A stretch of DNA of 64,000 bases from Naematelia aurantialba (Eukaryota; Basidiomycota; Tremellomycetes; Tremellales; Naemateliaceae). Below, piece by piece: positions 47,405 through 62,646 of the stretch. How positions within the stretch are numbered: the stretch's first letter is position 1; each line of letters begins with the position of its first letter. Under the pieces are notes generated by a model. The model saw only the letters and a list, made by a program, of their open reading frames with translations. It searched no databases and had not been told where the DNA came from. The stretch lies in NCBI GenBank assembly GCA_021527695.1, contig JAKFAO010000001.1, forward strand, positions 558,001 through 622,000, written 5' to 3'. Both the position numbers and the translations under genes were made by a program.

Positions 47405-50400
47405 TCAAAAAGCACTCTGACTAGCCTGAGCACTACGCTGGCCACCCGCGCCCTCCGGCCCAGGTGCATTATACCCATCCTTATCTCTTCCTCCATAGGA
47501 TCCTCCCATCGCCCTAGGTACAGCCACAGCCACACCCGACGACATCTCTGGGATCGTGATTGATCCAGCTGACCGATTTCGCCCCATCGCCATCCGCGTC
47601 GGCAGCTGTAGCCCGCGAAGTCCGCCTGATCCCCCTTGCCCACCTGTCCCGCCTTGCCCGCCTTGTGCGCCTTGTCCACCTTGTCCACTTTGCCCCCCGA
47701 CACCATATACAGCGTCTCGCGGCTGATTTCCCCACCCGTTCGCAGAGCTCGGTGTCGGTGCATACCCTGACGACGAAGGCGCCGCCAGCTCTTCCGTGCT
47801 GCTTTCCGGTCCGCCTCGACTACCTCTGGCAAAATGCATGGGAGACGCAGAGCGCGCTGATAACGGGGGCATGGGCGCCGGCGTGGCATTACCAGGCCGT
47901 AAGCTCGACACCTGGATGAGGATGGCGCTTTCTCGAGTCGCCTGCGTGAGGCGACTTATACTCTGCCGCACTGCGGCTGGAAAGTTGTGCGATGCGGAGA
48001 TGATCTTGACGAGCTCAGATACCTTGACTACAGTCTTGATGAATGCCTGCGCATCGTCTGGCAGCGTCGTCTGCGTGTACGATAGCGGATTAGCCCGCAG
48101 TCCCATGAGAGATTCGCGGAGCGCTGCCGTGATCTGCTCGGCCTGCGAGAGCAGATTGAGCAGTTCCAGGTGATGTTTCACAGAGATTGTCGATGGCCGC
48201 CGGGAATTCTGCACAAACGTCGATGACGGGGGCGCCATGATCATGCGAGCAGACTCCAGACTGCTCAAAGTGCTACTCTGCGAATTCGACTTGGAGTGAC
48301 TCGCGAATGGCGGGGTAGAAGCGCCAACATCCTCGGCCAATTTAAGCCACACCGTAAATGCAACATCCGTCGCCGTTTCAATCACATCCAGCAGATCCTC
48401 GTCGAAAAGTGTAGCAGAAGTCGGAGTTGGGGGGCGAACGTCCACTGACAGCTTGCGGAACGGTGCCGGAAGACCACTCGTGAGCGACAGGGCATAGCTT
48501 GAGCCCGAAGACGATGACGGCTTGTGACCCAGTCTCGCAGTAGGCTGAGAGGTCGGTTGCCCCATGGCCACCGGTGGCGGTGCTATTGGCAGATCTGGTG
48601 GTGTAACTGGTGGCACTTGGGACGAAACACTGTTCGACGGCAGCGCGGTCGAAGCGGGTGTCGGGACCTCAGTCTCCTCGGTGTTGACGACTTCTTCCAC
48701 TTGTCCCTCCAATGAGATCTGCGCAGATAACGACGGGCGATGCCGCACATAGGCTCCGCCCTCCTCGCTTTTTGATAAACGAGGAGAGCCCATCAGCATT
48801 CCCCTTTCTACGTCCTGCGTCGAGAACGATCCACCCTGTCTCCGTGATCTGATGGGTTGGGGCTCTGTCAGAACGGAGGCGCTTGTGGTCGTTGTATGCA
48901 GCGGGGAGCGCTCGGGCGATGGGACCGAGGGTCTTCCCATCGATGGTGGAGAGTGGGACTCGGCTCTTTCCGGTATAGGCGAGATGGGCGTGCGGCCAGT
49001 GAGTGAGCCTGTAGGTACCATCTTGAGTCCTCCCATAAGGGCCCTTGCCACCACACCCCCGACATCAGCTGACAGCAAGGGCTTGATTTCCGACAACAAT
49101 GGAGCCATTGCTTGCCACGAGTAAGCGACCTCTGCCATTGAGCCGTAAACCATCAACAGCAACGTCCGGGAATATCGCACGTCGTTTCCTCGCATCGCCG
49201 GCAGCTGCAGTCGTAAAATCGAAATGACTTTCCCAAAGACTGCGACGCTTTCCTTGGTGGAATCGATGACACCGCGTATCGCGTGGATGGGTGGAATATT
49301 GCGTCGCGACATTGAATCAAACCGGTCGAGTGCATTGATAAGGTTGTTGATGTACGTGTTGGCCGGCTCCATGACCCGAGCAAAGACGCTGGCGACGCGT
49401 TCAGTGACCGCAAAGACGAGGTACTGCCGTAATGCAGAGTGGAGCTGCGACAGGGCGAACAAGATACCGCGAGTGGCGTCGACAAACTGCAGAAGCGCAG
49501 CTGGAATCGTCTTGGAAATCGTCGACACCGGAAGCATACTGTGTCGACGAAAGTACGAATTGCGCGACTCATCAACGAGTGGAGTGTCTTGACTGCTTTG
49601 TCGCTCGGAGAGGTCGATCCCTTGCCCGGACTTCATAGCTCGAAGCATGTCGGCCGACCATTTCTTTGACAAAGAACGAGTTGGAGTCTGTGCGAATGCC
49701 GTTGCACTTCTAGCCATCTCAAGGTTCCAGGGAGGGGGACTAGCTTGAAACTGCGTCCCGCCAGGCGCATTTATGCCTAACCCCAAGGGTCGACTTGCCT
49801 CTGGCATCTGACCCTCGTTTTTACGGTCTTGAATAATCTTGGCATGACTCTGACGCAGATCAGGCAAGGATTTCTTGATGGTGACATTTCCGCTAAGCCG
49901 CTGAGTGGCAGTATAACTAGCGCCTCGAGAATGTCCGGTGTTGGCTGGCAGCGGCGGCGGCAGTAGGTTGGTGGACGGAGTACGCGAATGTGCCGATGAC
50001 GACGTGGTAGAGGCCGAAGTCGGTGCGGAAGTGAACGAGGAAGCTGAATTGGAATGATTGTGACGCGATGCCGCTGCGTCCCGCGATGAGGATTGACTGG
50101 GCGACAGAGGTCTTAGAAGAGACTCTTCTGACACGGTCGCAGACCTATTACGATGAGTTGTGTGATGGGTGCTTCCGGATCTCATAGCTGATTTGGCCGA
50201 CGAGTCGTCCTTGGCCGGACGGATTGTCGATTGGGCAGAAGGAGTAACGAGGGAGGGGAGGGAATTGTGCGACCATGACATTGCGCTCAGAGGGCCATCC
50301 AGCGATACCGCGCTGGCAGGCTCTTCCCTGCGTATAAGTCAGCTCAGTCGTCGGTGAATGAAAGCAGCAGAGCCCACTCTGAAGCAAGATACCCATTATC

Positions 50401-51647
50401 GTCATTCTTGCTCCTGGCCAGAAGCACGTCGGTCTCTGCAGCTCTCTGTCTCATCCAGGTTTTCATATTCTCGATCCATGGCCGCAAGTCCTCATCCTTC
50501 TTTGACTTGATACTACTGGACGACGCATTGGGGTTTTTGTTCGGCGGGTCGTTGTCAATCAATGCTCCCAGGACATCTCGAGGCTAATGTCCTCCTCGTC
50601 AGTAAAAACGTCACGTCGCAACGGTCGAGCTAAACGAACCGGCCATTCTATAGGGTTCAGGTCGACCTTGAATACTTTGAGGTGGGTGAACTGAACCAGA
50701 TAGCCGGGAAGAGTATACAGGCAATTGCTGGTGAGTGAGAGGACTTTGAGCTGAGCGAGGCGGCCCGGCTCCTGAGGGAACGAGGTGATTTTATTCTTAG
50801 ATAGGTCTAGGATCTCCAGTGAAGCAATCTCTGTGAGCTGTAGGAGATGCGTCAGCGCTGTACAAGGGGGCAAGTCTCTCTCCGGGAGGACTGACCGCTT
50901 GAGGAAACTGTGTCAAGTTGTTGCCTTTCAGATTGAGATACCTCAGCCTGCTCAGTCTTGCGAATGAGTCGACGATGGAGCCATCTTTCAGCGAGTTGTA
51001 GGACAACGCCAGCCTGTCGCTAGTTAGCTAGTGAGGGACCTTGGAGATGAGCTGTGGACTCGCCTCCAGACGCCTTTCTTCTCCTTGCCCACCCCCTTCT
51101 TGAACATTTCCACCGCCTCGTCTCCTATTCCTTCGATTCCTCTGCGGCTCAGATCAAGCGTATCCCCCTCATCATGGCTCTTCACCAATGCCTCCTGTAT
51201 CCTACGCAGCGTGTGGTCTTCCCCCGCCGCCTGAGTGGCGAAACTCCGGGCTGATCCCGACCTCGAGCCAAGCCCCGGTCGCGGTGGTGGTGCGGGACTC
51301 GACATGGCCCCTCTCAAGCCGTTGACGACTAGCGAGACATGATCGTTCGGCGAGGTCGCGGAGAGCGACCGCGACGAATGGTGCTGGTACGAATGTTGTT
51401 GGACAGGTGACGGCGACACAACCGGTGCGGCCGAGTTGGAGCGAAGTCGAGCGCCCAGACCCTCGGTATTCACGCGCAGCGCAGAGCGCGCCGGCGCTGG
51501 TGGTGGTTGCAGTAAATGTGGGGGTGGCTGGAGGGGTAGTGGTGACAGGGCTGGAGCGGAGGGGAGGATGGTGGTGCTGGTCAGTGTGGAAGAGGAGGAG
51601 GCAGAAGATCCCATGGATGGGAAAGGAGGTGAGGGACCGCTTGACAT
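47405..51647 (-). CDS. SOG2: SOG2-like RAM-pathway protein (leucine-rich repeats)
   Basis: Gene from ATG 51647 to a stop at 47405. Exon 1 (51647-51064) is Ser/Pro-rich and ends KKGVWR. Its intron (51014-51063) begins GCGAGT, so it is GC-AG. Then leucine-rich repeats: LSRLRYLNLKGNNLTQFP, LEILDLSKNKITSFP, LKVLSLTSNCLYTLPG, LKVFKVDLNPIEWP. After ENMKTWMRQRAAETD comes a long region whose conserved part reads IPAALLQFVDATRGILFALS and FAVTERVASVFARVMEPA, the RAM-type C-terminal domain. The rest is Ser/Pro-rich with a Gly/Gln tail. In yeast, Sog2 is part of the RAM network with the Cbk1 kinase (cell polarity and separation); in Cryptococcus the pathway controls morphology. Confidence 0.82.
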
Positions 51648-52280
51648 TATCGGTGGATGGATTCAATGCTGAAAGGAAGCAGCGTGAATGGGCCGTGCGT
51701 GCTTGGCTCCTTGAGCTTCGGTCGAGACGAGGATTTCGCCGCAAGCTTATGGTGGAGGATCAATAGTGGTGGCCCAGAAGCATGGGTGGATAGGTATCCG
51801 TCGAAAGATTGAGAATTACAAAAACGACATCGTTCGAATGTGACACGGGTACGGAAGGTAAGGCAATCGGCGCGCGTGTAGACGGCCAGCGTCAACAGGA
51901 CGGCGCTTTGAAGCAAAGATCGTTGGTCACGCTTCCCTCGGGGATCGTATATGTCGCCAGTAACCTTTCCCCGACCCAGAACCAGTGGCCAGACGAGATA
52001 TCGTGGAATGCAACGGACAGAATGGCTGATACAGGCGATCAGAACATGGCTCATGAGGTCCACGGACAAGCGCGTGGTAGTCACGTGATTCTTGATCCTT
52101 CTCTTTCGTTACGTAATGATCACAAAGTCCCATACTCATAGCGAGTGCCACCGACAATCCGTTGGCTGTTCAACCACGCTACGTCTGGATCAGTATAGCG
52201 GAATTCGGGGTTGCGTTAGAGCAATCTGAGCAAGCTCTCATTAAGACGAGCCCGGTACAGTAACATCGTGCATGCATGCT
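51648..52280. other. Intergenic region upstream of SOG2-like gene
   Basis: About 630 bases between the SOG2-like start and the NUP85 stop. No supported gene. Confidence 0.45.
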
Positions 52281-55162
52281 TCAAAATGGATTGTCAAAGC
52301 CCGACACCATTGCTCGAGACAGATTTCGAGCAAGAGCCAAGCGTACTTCCTCCAACTTTCGGAGAGCCGCTGAAAAGTCTTGCGAGGCAAGCTTCTTCCC
52401 CGATTCCCGCTGGACGACAATCGACAGTTGGGTGAGGTAGTCTGAGGGCGCAAACGAGGCATTGGTGGTCACATCTTCCAGGACTCGCAGGAGCTCGAAC
52501 GTGTCGTCAGACGAGAAAAGTATCTCTGCATCTGGACCACTTTAGCTCAGGCATGCTCAAGGCCACTTGACGACCAGAGGTCGCTATCATGACTCACCTT
52601 CAAGCAAAGCGACACTTTCTGCAAGCAGGACTGCCCAAAAAGCCGGAGGAGCGATACCGGTAGTCATCAGACCCACCAGCCGCGACGCGGCCAGATCCTT
52701 GGCTCCCTGGGCGAGGAACAGAAGATAGTCTCGGAATTCCGCGAGGAACGACAGACGCGATGCAAAGGTGGAGACGGCAGTCTGGTTGGGGAGGTCTAGG
52801 GGGAGGGCCGCATCGGGATCCTTTTGAAGATCATATAGTGCTTGTGGGGCTTCGTTGAGTAACGATACAGGTAGTGTGTCGACGAGGGCTAGAAACGCTT
52901 CTGGTCCTATGGGAGAGTCAGCGTCAAGCGGGCAAAGGGTGACAGACGAACACGCACCATTATGAACAAATGTCTCCAAGATCCTTTCGGCGATCCGAGA
53001 TAGGGTATAACCATCCTCCGCCTGGAGGCACATCGTAGAGGCTAATCCAAATTGCTCTCGACGCAGTAATCGATCTGCCATAAGACGACTGATTGTCTTC
53101 CATTCTTCTTCCAGTCTCAACTCTAGACACGCTTCGCGCAGGTCGGCGAAATGACCGTACTCTGCCTCGATACCCGTAGCCTCCACCTCCATAGCAGAGC
53201 CCTCTTCAGTAGCTTGAGTCTGTTTGTCCGCGCGCTTTGTCGATCCGTGCAATTCAAGCCCGACATGTAGTATAAACTTCTTCAAGCGGCCGCGACCCTC
53301 ATCCCCAGCCGCAGAGAGGTAGTCGGCGATGATGCGCCACAAAGACGAGGAGCGAGTGGAGGAAGCGAGAAAGTCGGTATACTCGAGCAGAAAATAGTCT
53401 CGTAAGGAAGTCTCAAACCTGCTGTGTAAGCAAAGCAATCCTCTGGTCAGGGCGTACCTCTCTTCGTCGTCTGGTATCATCACGAGCTTGTCGAAAATAT
53501 CGCCAAGATGGGCGGCCAACCATGCATCGAGCTCATGGCAGCTTGTTAGAGCCTGTTCCATGTCAACTTGGTTCTGACACAGCGGTAGGTGACTTGCTCA
53601 CCTGGATGATCTTGCCCATGCAGAGGTTGGACTGGATTGAATCGTCCAGCACGGCTGCATCGGACGGAACCGTATCGATGATTTTGCGCATCGCACGAGG
53701 GAGGTCATCCCTCCTCATGCCGGGCTCCACCAGGACACCCCACGCCCCGGCTGCCTCTCGCCAATCAGCCGCTTCCTCCAACACCCTTTCCACATTCCCC
53801 TGCATCAAGTCCACAATGAGCCTGAAATTCTCCTCCCATTCTTGCCAATCTTGACTGCCCTTGCCGTCCTCGAGCCATTGTCCCTGTCTACGGGCACTCA
53901 GAAATGCCGCCAATTCCGCTCGGAAGCGGGCCTTCCATTGCTTATGAGCCATCAGGAACTGGTGGTCGAGAGGATAAGCGGTTGTATTGTGTGACCGTGG
54001 TAGGAGAGACAGGTGAGAGGAGAGCAGGCTGCCGAGCTTGGCTATCGGCTGATGAGGGTGTGCGGTGAGGGTACGCAGGAATGAAGATGCCGGAAGATGG
54101 AAGCCGCGAAGGAGGCAGCGAATCATGTAAGGCCAGAAGGCCGGATGGGTCCAAGGGTCTTTCGTCTGCATGATCTCGTTGCCGAGGGTGTTATCTGGCG
54201 CTGAGGAGTCAGCGACCTGATGACCGTGTTGAGCATACCAGGATCGACATCATTGACCCAGTCAAGCAGCTCCTCTCCCAGCAAACCCTCGCCGCGACCA
54301 TCCTGAGGCAGATACAAGATCTCCGTCAAGTGAAAGATGTGATACACTGCATCGTATCTTGCCTTCAACTCGGCCTATCCAAGATCAGCTGTTTCCTGTA
54401 CGGACGGAAAGCACCTACATCCAGATCTTCCGCTTCCCTCACTTTGACAAGCTCCTCGAGGTACATGGTCACTAATCTCCTCATATGGCCCACGGTCTCA
54501 GCTCCCGGTGGCCCCAGTAACGCCCCAGACCCAAGGAGGTTTCCGCGAGAATCCCAGACCTCTGCTGTGGCACCTCGCACGCCTTCGGTTGGAAGCTGGA
54601 CATTGACCGCTGTTATTCTCTGTAAAGAGCTGAACAGAGTATATGTCTCGACGTATAGGTTGAGCAGTGATTCAGGAAATGAGGATGAGGAGCAAAAGTA
54701 GATAGTCCGATCAGGTAATGTGAAGTTGGCGACCTTTTTGGTCGTATGATCCACAGTCTGTCATGTATTGTTTAGCACAAACTCACATAGAATCGACGAG
54801 AATCTCACCGCAGACGAGATGTAGGCTGCAATCTCTCCGCCAACAGGACCAACAGCCACCATCATCCCCCTCCCACTATCCCTCCATCTCTCCTTGCCTT
54901 TTCTTGTGAACGCAGACGGCTCGAGATGCAGCATCGCCACATCCTCCCTTTCCTCATCTCCATCACTTGTATCACCGCCTGCGCCATTGAGGTTGGTGTG
55001 TGCTACTCCGTTTTTCTGAGCGAAGAGAAATGAAGAATCGTTTGGTGGGGCAGCTGAGGCAAAGGTGAACGGCGTTGATTTCGAGGAAGACGGATCGACT
55101 TTTAGCGAAGAGGAGGATAAAGGCGAACCCGCTGGTAGCTGAGTGAATGAGAATCCTGCCAT
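52281..55162 (-). CDS. NUP85: Nucleoporin NUP85
   Basis: From ATG 55162 (MAGFSFTQLPAGS) to a stop at 52281, split by several introns. Domain marks of the Y-complex scaffold nucleoporin: an N-terminal polar part, then helical repeats with FCSSSSFPESLLNLYVETYT, RLVTMYLEELVKVREAED, NFRLIVDLMQGNVERVLEE, DWREAAGAWGVLVEPG, LDAWLAAHLGDIFDKLVMIP, SLWRIIADYLSAAGDEGRGR and AILFSSDDTFELLRVLEDV. It ends with LARNLSRAMVSGF. NUP85 is structural in the nuclear pore outer ring. It shares a 245-base divergent promoter with glucose-6-phosphate isomerase. Confidence 0.82.
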
Positions 55163-55407
55163 GACTGTCACAGCGGACGACAATGGACGATGAGGAGACA
55201 ACGCGTCTCTTGTGGTGCCCTCTGTTGAAGCTGAGGACAGAAGTTGACTTGTGGACCATGCTATTACGTAAGATTATGACAACCGGACGGGTGGCTTCGG
55301 TCCGGTCGATCCCATCTGCGGGTGGAATTGGATTGCCTCTTGCATTCTCACTCCTTCATCGTCAAAGACAGGCTCTCTGCTTACGACTCGTATAGACGTT
55401 CTGCATC
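55163..55407. promoter_or_regulatory. Divergent promoter, NUP85 and glucose-6-phosphate isomerase
   Basis: Only 245 bases separate the two start codons. Both core promoters must lie here or overlap the first exons. No clear TATA box is seen. Confidence 0.55.
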
Positions 55408-57741
<2,334 letters not shown>

Positions 57742-58126
57742 CAAGTAAGAGAGAAGGAAGGAGATGTGTGCGTAAATGTCGGAGTAGTGTCGGAGATGCA
57801 TCGCTATCGCGTGGTACCACTGGAGCAACTTCCCCGTCTGTGTTTGTGTGGTGGTGCGTCCAGCAACTGGCCAGCTGCATGTCAGGGGTATCGGTCGAGT
57901 CGTGTATGTGGCTAGCATGTTTGTGTGACTCGATCCTGTGGGGCAAGTTGACTCTGGTTCGACTGGGTTCCACAATAGTTCACCAAACTGTCAGAGACGT
58001 AAAACCGGAGGCATAAGACTGTCAGAGGCAGAAGTGGTATAAGGGTATACCGGCGCGATACTGTATGATATATCGTTGATGCTATGAAGATAGAGAACTA
58101 CAACCGACAAGACGGTATGCCACCAC
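57742..58126. other. Convergent intergenic region
   Basis: About 385 bases between the glucose-6-phosphate isomerase stop (+) and the AN1 protein stop (-). Presumably holds both 3' UTRs. No gene is seen. Confidence 0.45.
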
Positions 58127-59598
58127 CTAGGCGACGACACAGCCGTCGTCTTTCCCAGCGCCCTTTCCTTTCCGGCGCGCCGCCTCTTTCTTGCCTACCA
58201 TCTCTGCGTACTTGACCTGTTCGGAGTACGTGGATGGCGATGGACGAGCCAGGAAGGACAAGGCGAGATGCGGGAGATGCGGCGAGATAGGAGAGATGCG
58301 AGAGATGAGAAGAGATGAGACGAGATAGAGAGGAGATACAGAGCCGAGACAGCAGCCCATCAACGTGTCGCCGAAGATGGGTGGAGACGAGCGTATCTCA
58401 CCTCTTCGGCTTTGGTCAACAGGCCTTTATCGCGTCTCGCCTGCAGGGCCTTCATCGCCGAAGCCTGTTCGTCTGCTGCGCGTCTATGCAGGAGTCAGTA
58501 AGGCTGCAGATGGCGTCACACAGTAGACCTCTCGTTGTGGTTGAGTAAGTGGCCGGGTACACAGGGATTGGGAAGAGGAGGTGCAGGCAAGGATAAGAGG
58601 TGAAGGATAAGGAGGAATGACGTACTTGTCGGCTTTGGACTTGATAAATGGCACTTTCACATCGTGGCCTGCACGTTTGAGAGCCGCCGCTGCTGCTGCG
58701 GCCTTGGCGTCCAGAGGATCCGGCTTTGAAGCTGAGGTAGATACCGCGATGGGCGGAGCAGAGCTTGGCTTGACGGCAGGAGCCTGAGCAGGTCTGGCAG
58801 CTACAGGCTTCGGTTGGGATGAAGGCTGTGTCGATGGAGGCTGCATCGAAGGAGGAAGTAGGCGCGAGAATGCGGATTTGCCGGCCCTGGATGCTGCGGC
58901 ATTGACTTGAGGGGTGTTGGAGCCCGACGCAGCGGGTGTGCAGGTGTGTGACGTGGTATGGCGATGTGAAGGGCAGAAAACATGTCTGCACGTCTGGTCT
59001 GGATAAGCGCCTCGTCAGGAAGCAGAGGCGGAGAGCTGGCTCACCTCGCACTTCATCGGTACCACAAGCGTCTTGTTGCATCCCTTGCGCCAACAGACTT
59101 CACCTGCGTCCTTTCTCCGCCGCAGCTCGGCGCGCCGGACCGCCTCACCGCCTTCCATCCCAGGGCAGCCGGACATGATGTGTTGCTCAACCGCCTCGTT
59201 CGGCTCCCCGCTCTTCGGTGTCGCCACGACAGCGTTGCATATCGGGCATTGCGGGGCGATCCGGTCGATCATCGAGGGCGGAAGGGGAGCGGTGCACGCG
59301 TGCTGAGACGGGAGAAAGTGCGGTTGGCAGAATGATTCGTTGCATGCTGGGCACTGGGAACGTCAGCATGAGATTCAGAGCAGAAACATAGGCAGGGGAG
59401 GTCGGCTGGAGAGGATCAATGCAGTGGCGCAGTGACGAGCGCCAAGGTGGAGAAGAGATGGAGTGGGAGGGATGCTGGCAAAAAAAGACTCACGGAGAAG
59501 GGGAGAAAGTCGTGCAGGTGGCAAGCTGGGTGGTGGCATTCTTTGCCCAGAAAGAGCAGCTCGGAGCGGGACGAGGTGGACGGCGCTGGAGACGCCAT
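58127..59598 (-). CDS. AN1-type zinc finger protein (ZFAND2/Cuz1-like)
   Basis: From ATG 59598 to a stop at 58127, split by introns. First finger: GKECHHPACHLHDFLPF, then CPACNESFCQPHFLPSQHAC, the C-x4-C...C-x2-C-x4-C-x2-H-x5-H-x-C pattern of AN1. Second: EVCWRKGCNKTLVVPMKCE followed by CRHVFCPSHRHTTSHTC. After them comes a Pro/Ala/Ser-rich linker and a C-terminal basic helix (RADEQASAMKALQARRDKGL, VKYAEMVGKKEAARRKGKG). Proteins of this group bind the proteasome or CDC48 and respond to arsenite stress. Which of the group this is cannot be said. Confidence 0.85.
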
Positions 59599-60002
59599 TC
59601 TGTGGTATGCTATCTAGAAAGCGAAATTCGATCAGGTAATGAGGGATGCCAGTGGTCGCAAGGTGCAGAAGTCTAGAGATGCGACGTCAAACGCTCTTGT
59701 ATGCTACATGAGCTGCTTCAACGCATTTCAGCTTAGCAATCGTCCAGAGATGGATAGTTCGAGCAACAACAAACCGACAAGTAAGCGTTTCATTTTTGCC
59801 ACCCAACTTCGACCAATGGCCGCTTACGTAACGCGGTGGCGCACTTGGTGGTCTGCGTCGTCTCTGCCAAAAAAAGTCAGCCCCGTCTCTTGGCCAAGGT
59901 ATTCGAGCAGTTGGACGACGTGGACGAGGGCAAAAGGATTCGGAATGGCGTCAAGTCGACTGTCGACTGGCAAGTGACGCTTTGAGGTCTTGCGCGCGCA
60001 AG
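59599..60002. other. Divergent intergenic region
   Basis: About 400 bases between the AN1 protein (-) and the membrane protein (+). Open frames on both strands are without support. Confidence 0.45.
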
Positions 60003-61591
60003 ATGAAGTACCTGTTCAGGCCATTTCCACTCCCTCTCACCTGGAAACAGTGGTGCTACCTCGGCTTTCTGCAAGGCGTCGGCGCAGGGGTGAGTAACCG
60101 AAAGCTAGACTGCATGTTGCTGTTTTGAGCGGGTGGCTGAGATGGTACAGTTTATCGATGGAGGCGCAAATTTTGCAATCGCGTATGCGATGTACCATAG
60201 TCAGGACGTCGTCAAAGTGAGCCAGCTGCTGTACGGCGTGCTCATGGCAGATGTGGGTATTTAGCCAAAACACCATGGCAGGCGACTTGGGCGTGACACC
60301 GATTATTCAGTGTTTCGCGTCGATGCTCATCACGTCGACTCTTGTTCATACAGATCTGCACCATCATGCGATTTCGCCATTGCCCTTTGTGTACCCGCAC
60401 GTCGAGGACCTGCCGGACCCGCGCTGGCTCTTCACTCGCCGCGGTATACCGCACGAAACCGATGAGAAGCCCCAGCCCGGTGACGGAGATGGCGAATATG
60501 GTGCCGCATCTGCGCCGGTACGGCCACACAAGCCGGGGCAGGTGCAGGCGCAGGCGCACGAGTCGGCGCCGTACGAGCGGAACCTGGAATACTACTTCTG
60601 GATGCTCGTGCGGTTCATTTTCGAGGGCACGGAGAAGAACATGCTCTTGCAGCGGATACCCGTTTGGCACTGGTTCGGCCGACTCGCATGGACCGCCGCA
60701 CAAGGTGCTGCCATCGGTATCGTCTTTGGCTTTCCCATATGGTGTCTCGCGATGGTCATCCTCGGGCCGATCTACGGGAACGGTAACATGGGCAACAAGT
60801 GGGCGCCGCAGGTCATCAAGCTCGTATACGGCGCCATCGTGGGATGGGTGACCAATCCTGTCATAGCGGTGCTGGCACTTGGGAGCCAGGCGATACACCA
60901 CCTTGTGGTCGTCGAAGTCGATGCGGAAGTCGCGGCTGCGGAGGATGCCGAAGCACAGTTCGAGGGCGTCGCATCTCGGGGTCATCCGGAGACGATACGG
61001 GAAGACGAAGAGTACCTCGCGCCGCCGTCACCACGGGCGCCAAGTCAGGTCCCTTCCAGTCCATCTCGATCAACCCGCCTCGCCGGACCTTCCACTCCAA
61101 CGCGCACTCGCTCGGCGTCTGTCGGCTCCTACCTTGGCCGACCACCACTAACGGCCAACGTAACCTCCTTTGTCCACCCCGTTTCCCCGGTCATTTCAAC
61201 CCACTCCGTCTCCCAGGGGCTCATCGCCGGAGTGCCAACACCAGGCCGCAGCAGGTCTGGCACTGTCCCGTCAGTGGGTCCGACCAGGCCACGCGGCGCC
61301 ACGGTCACTTCCCAGACCCCGTCTGAACGCTCGTTCTCGTACGCCTTAGGCGGAACGGGAGGACGAGCAAAGCGATCCAGAGGTCTCAGCAGCGCCAGCG
61401 TAGGAGCGACAGAGGGGCTGCCGCCGCTCAGTCTACCCGCGCTGTCAACGTCTACCTCGGAACGAGAAGGGCGAGATGCAACTAGAACTGCGGTATGGGA
61501 TGTCTTTGGACGGACGGAGGTGTCGCCTCCGGTCAGGAGAGAGACGACAGGCGCACATCAGGAACTGGGGCGGCCAGTGGCAGAATCCTGA
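60003..61591 (+). CDS. Fungal membrane protein, DUF2456-like
   Basis: Exons 60003-60089, 60151-60216, 60251-61591; 497 residues. The second intron (60217-60250) is only 34 nt; the join gives DVVKMWVFSQNTMAGDLGVT, which matches the family. Segments in order: KQWCYLGFLQGVGAG (TM), FIDGGANFAIAYAMY (TM), the IIQCFASMLITSTLVH helix, a cytosolic loop, YYFWMLVRFIFEG, AAQGAAIGIVFGFPIWCLAM (TM), IKLVYGAIVGWVTNPVIAVL (TM), then a disordered Ser/Thr/Pro-rich C-tail of about 200 residues. The family is a set of fungal membrane proteins of unknown role. I recall it as DUF2456; the label is from memory. Confidence 0.72.
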
Positions 61592-62108
61592 GTCGCAGGA
61601 GCGGTCAAGGTGGTGTATCAGCATTATAATGTTTAACACTTCCGCAGTATCATTGCCTGTCAAGAACCTCCAATGCTGGAAGGCTGCTTACGTTGAAGTC
61701 GCAAGCACGCTCGCGTTCGGCCAATGACGTTGCAGCTCGTATCCATCAGCTTGACCAGCAGCGGCCACTCTGAAGTCATACTGAGGCTACAAGGAGCATA
61801 CTACGCTCTGGCGTACTCGGCCACCTTTTACGACGCTCACTTCACAAACATCGCCCTGACGAGAAGCATGACCGCAGAGCATCCAATTTTATGAAAGGTG
61901 ATTTTCGCATGTCCAGTGTGAAGTGCCTTCGTTGCTCTCGCCTCTCGCACTCACTCCGCTGTAGCTTGTATTCGATATCACAGCCCAACTGTCGGTCTTA
62001 CTGATCCACTCTCTACGCGCGCATGCCCCGCAGGAGCTCTGACTTGAACGCGCGCACACATACACAAGTGATACCCATTCAAGTCGGCTAGAGAAAGAGA
62101 GACCAAAG
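61592..62108. other. Intergenic, no gene seen
   Basis: About 520 bases, no coding support. Confidence 0.4.
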
Positions 62109-62447
62109 ATGGAACATATGGACGAAAGGTCACTTGAGCAATTCCTGCCGGAGCGGCGAGAGCTGGGAAAGTGGCAAGAATGGGGCGAGTGGCAAGAGCG
62201 GCGAGAGCGGCGACAGGCCAGAGAGCTCCAACAGGCGTGCGAAGAGTTGGAAGGGACGCTCATGTCTCAGGTAGAGAAGGTGCAACTCACGGTGGATGAG
62301 GAATCCTACGGCGCCACCATGGAAGTAGGCGACTTGGCGCGGCGTATCACCGATTGGGGGATGCGAGCTGGCGTCGCCGGCCCGTATATCCTTTCCGCGT
62401 TTATCTTGGGCGACGGCTACTCGTTCACCAGCCACAGACGACAGTGA
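62109..62447 (+). CDS. Uncharacterised small protein
   Basis: The ATG at 62109 opens MEHMDERSLEQFLPERR, a highly charged helix (LGKWQEWGEWQERRERRQA), then VEKVQLTVDEESYGATMEV, ARRITDWGMRAGV and AFILGDGYSFTSHRR. A GTGAGT donor stands just before the stop in phase 2, so a second short exon is possible: a 36-nt intron, then about 20 codons. It recalls the small cluster genes further left in size and intron phase only. No recognised domain. Confidence 0.4.
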   Translation: MEHMDERSLEQFLPERRELGKWQEWGEWQERRERRQARELQQACEELEGTLMSQVEKVQLTVDEESYGATMEVGDLARRITDWGMRAGVAGPYILSAFILGDGYSFTSHRRQ

Positions 62448-62646
62448 GTTGATATCCTCACGCGGGGGAGATCACGCAGTACCTTCTTCCGTGATAGGCC
62501 AGCTAGCTCTGATTCTCTCCTCTGTGGCTAGCTCCGTTTCCAGCTCCTTTCTGCTCTGTCCACCGTTATGGTAGGCTTGGTGGTGTCTGAGCAGTAAGCA
62601 TACCTACCACTTTGAAGAGCAATAGCTCTTCAGGACGCTTGGACGA

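Noticed and set aside
57940..57990. tRNA B-box-like sequence ggttcgactgg
   Set aside because: No matching A-box, acceptor stem or anticodon arm could be folded around it.
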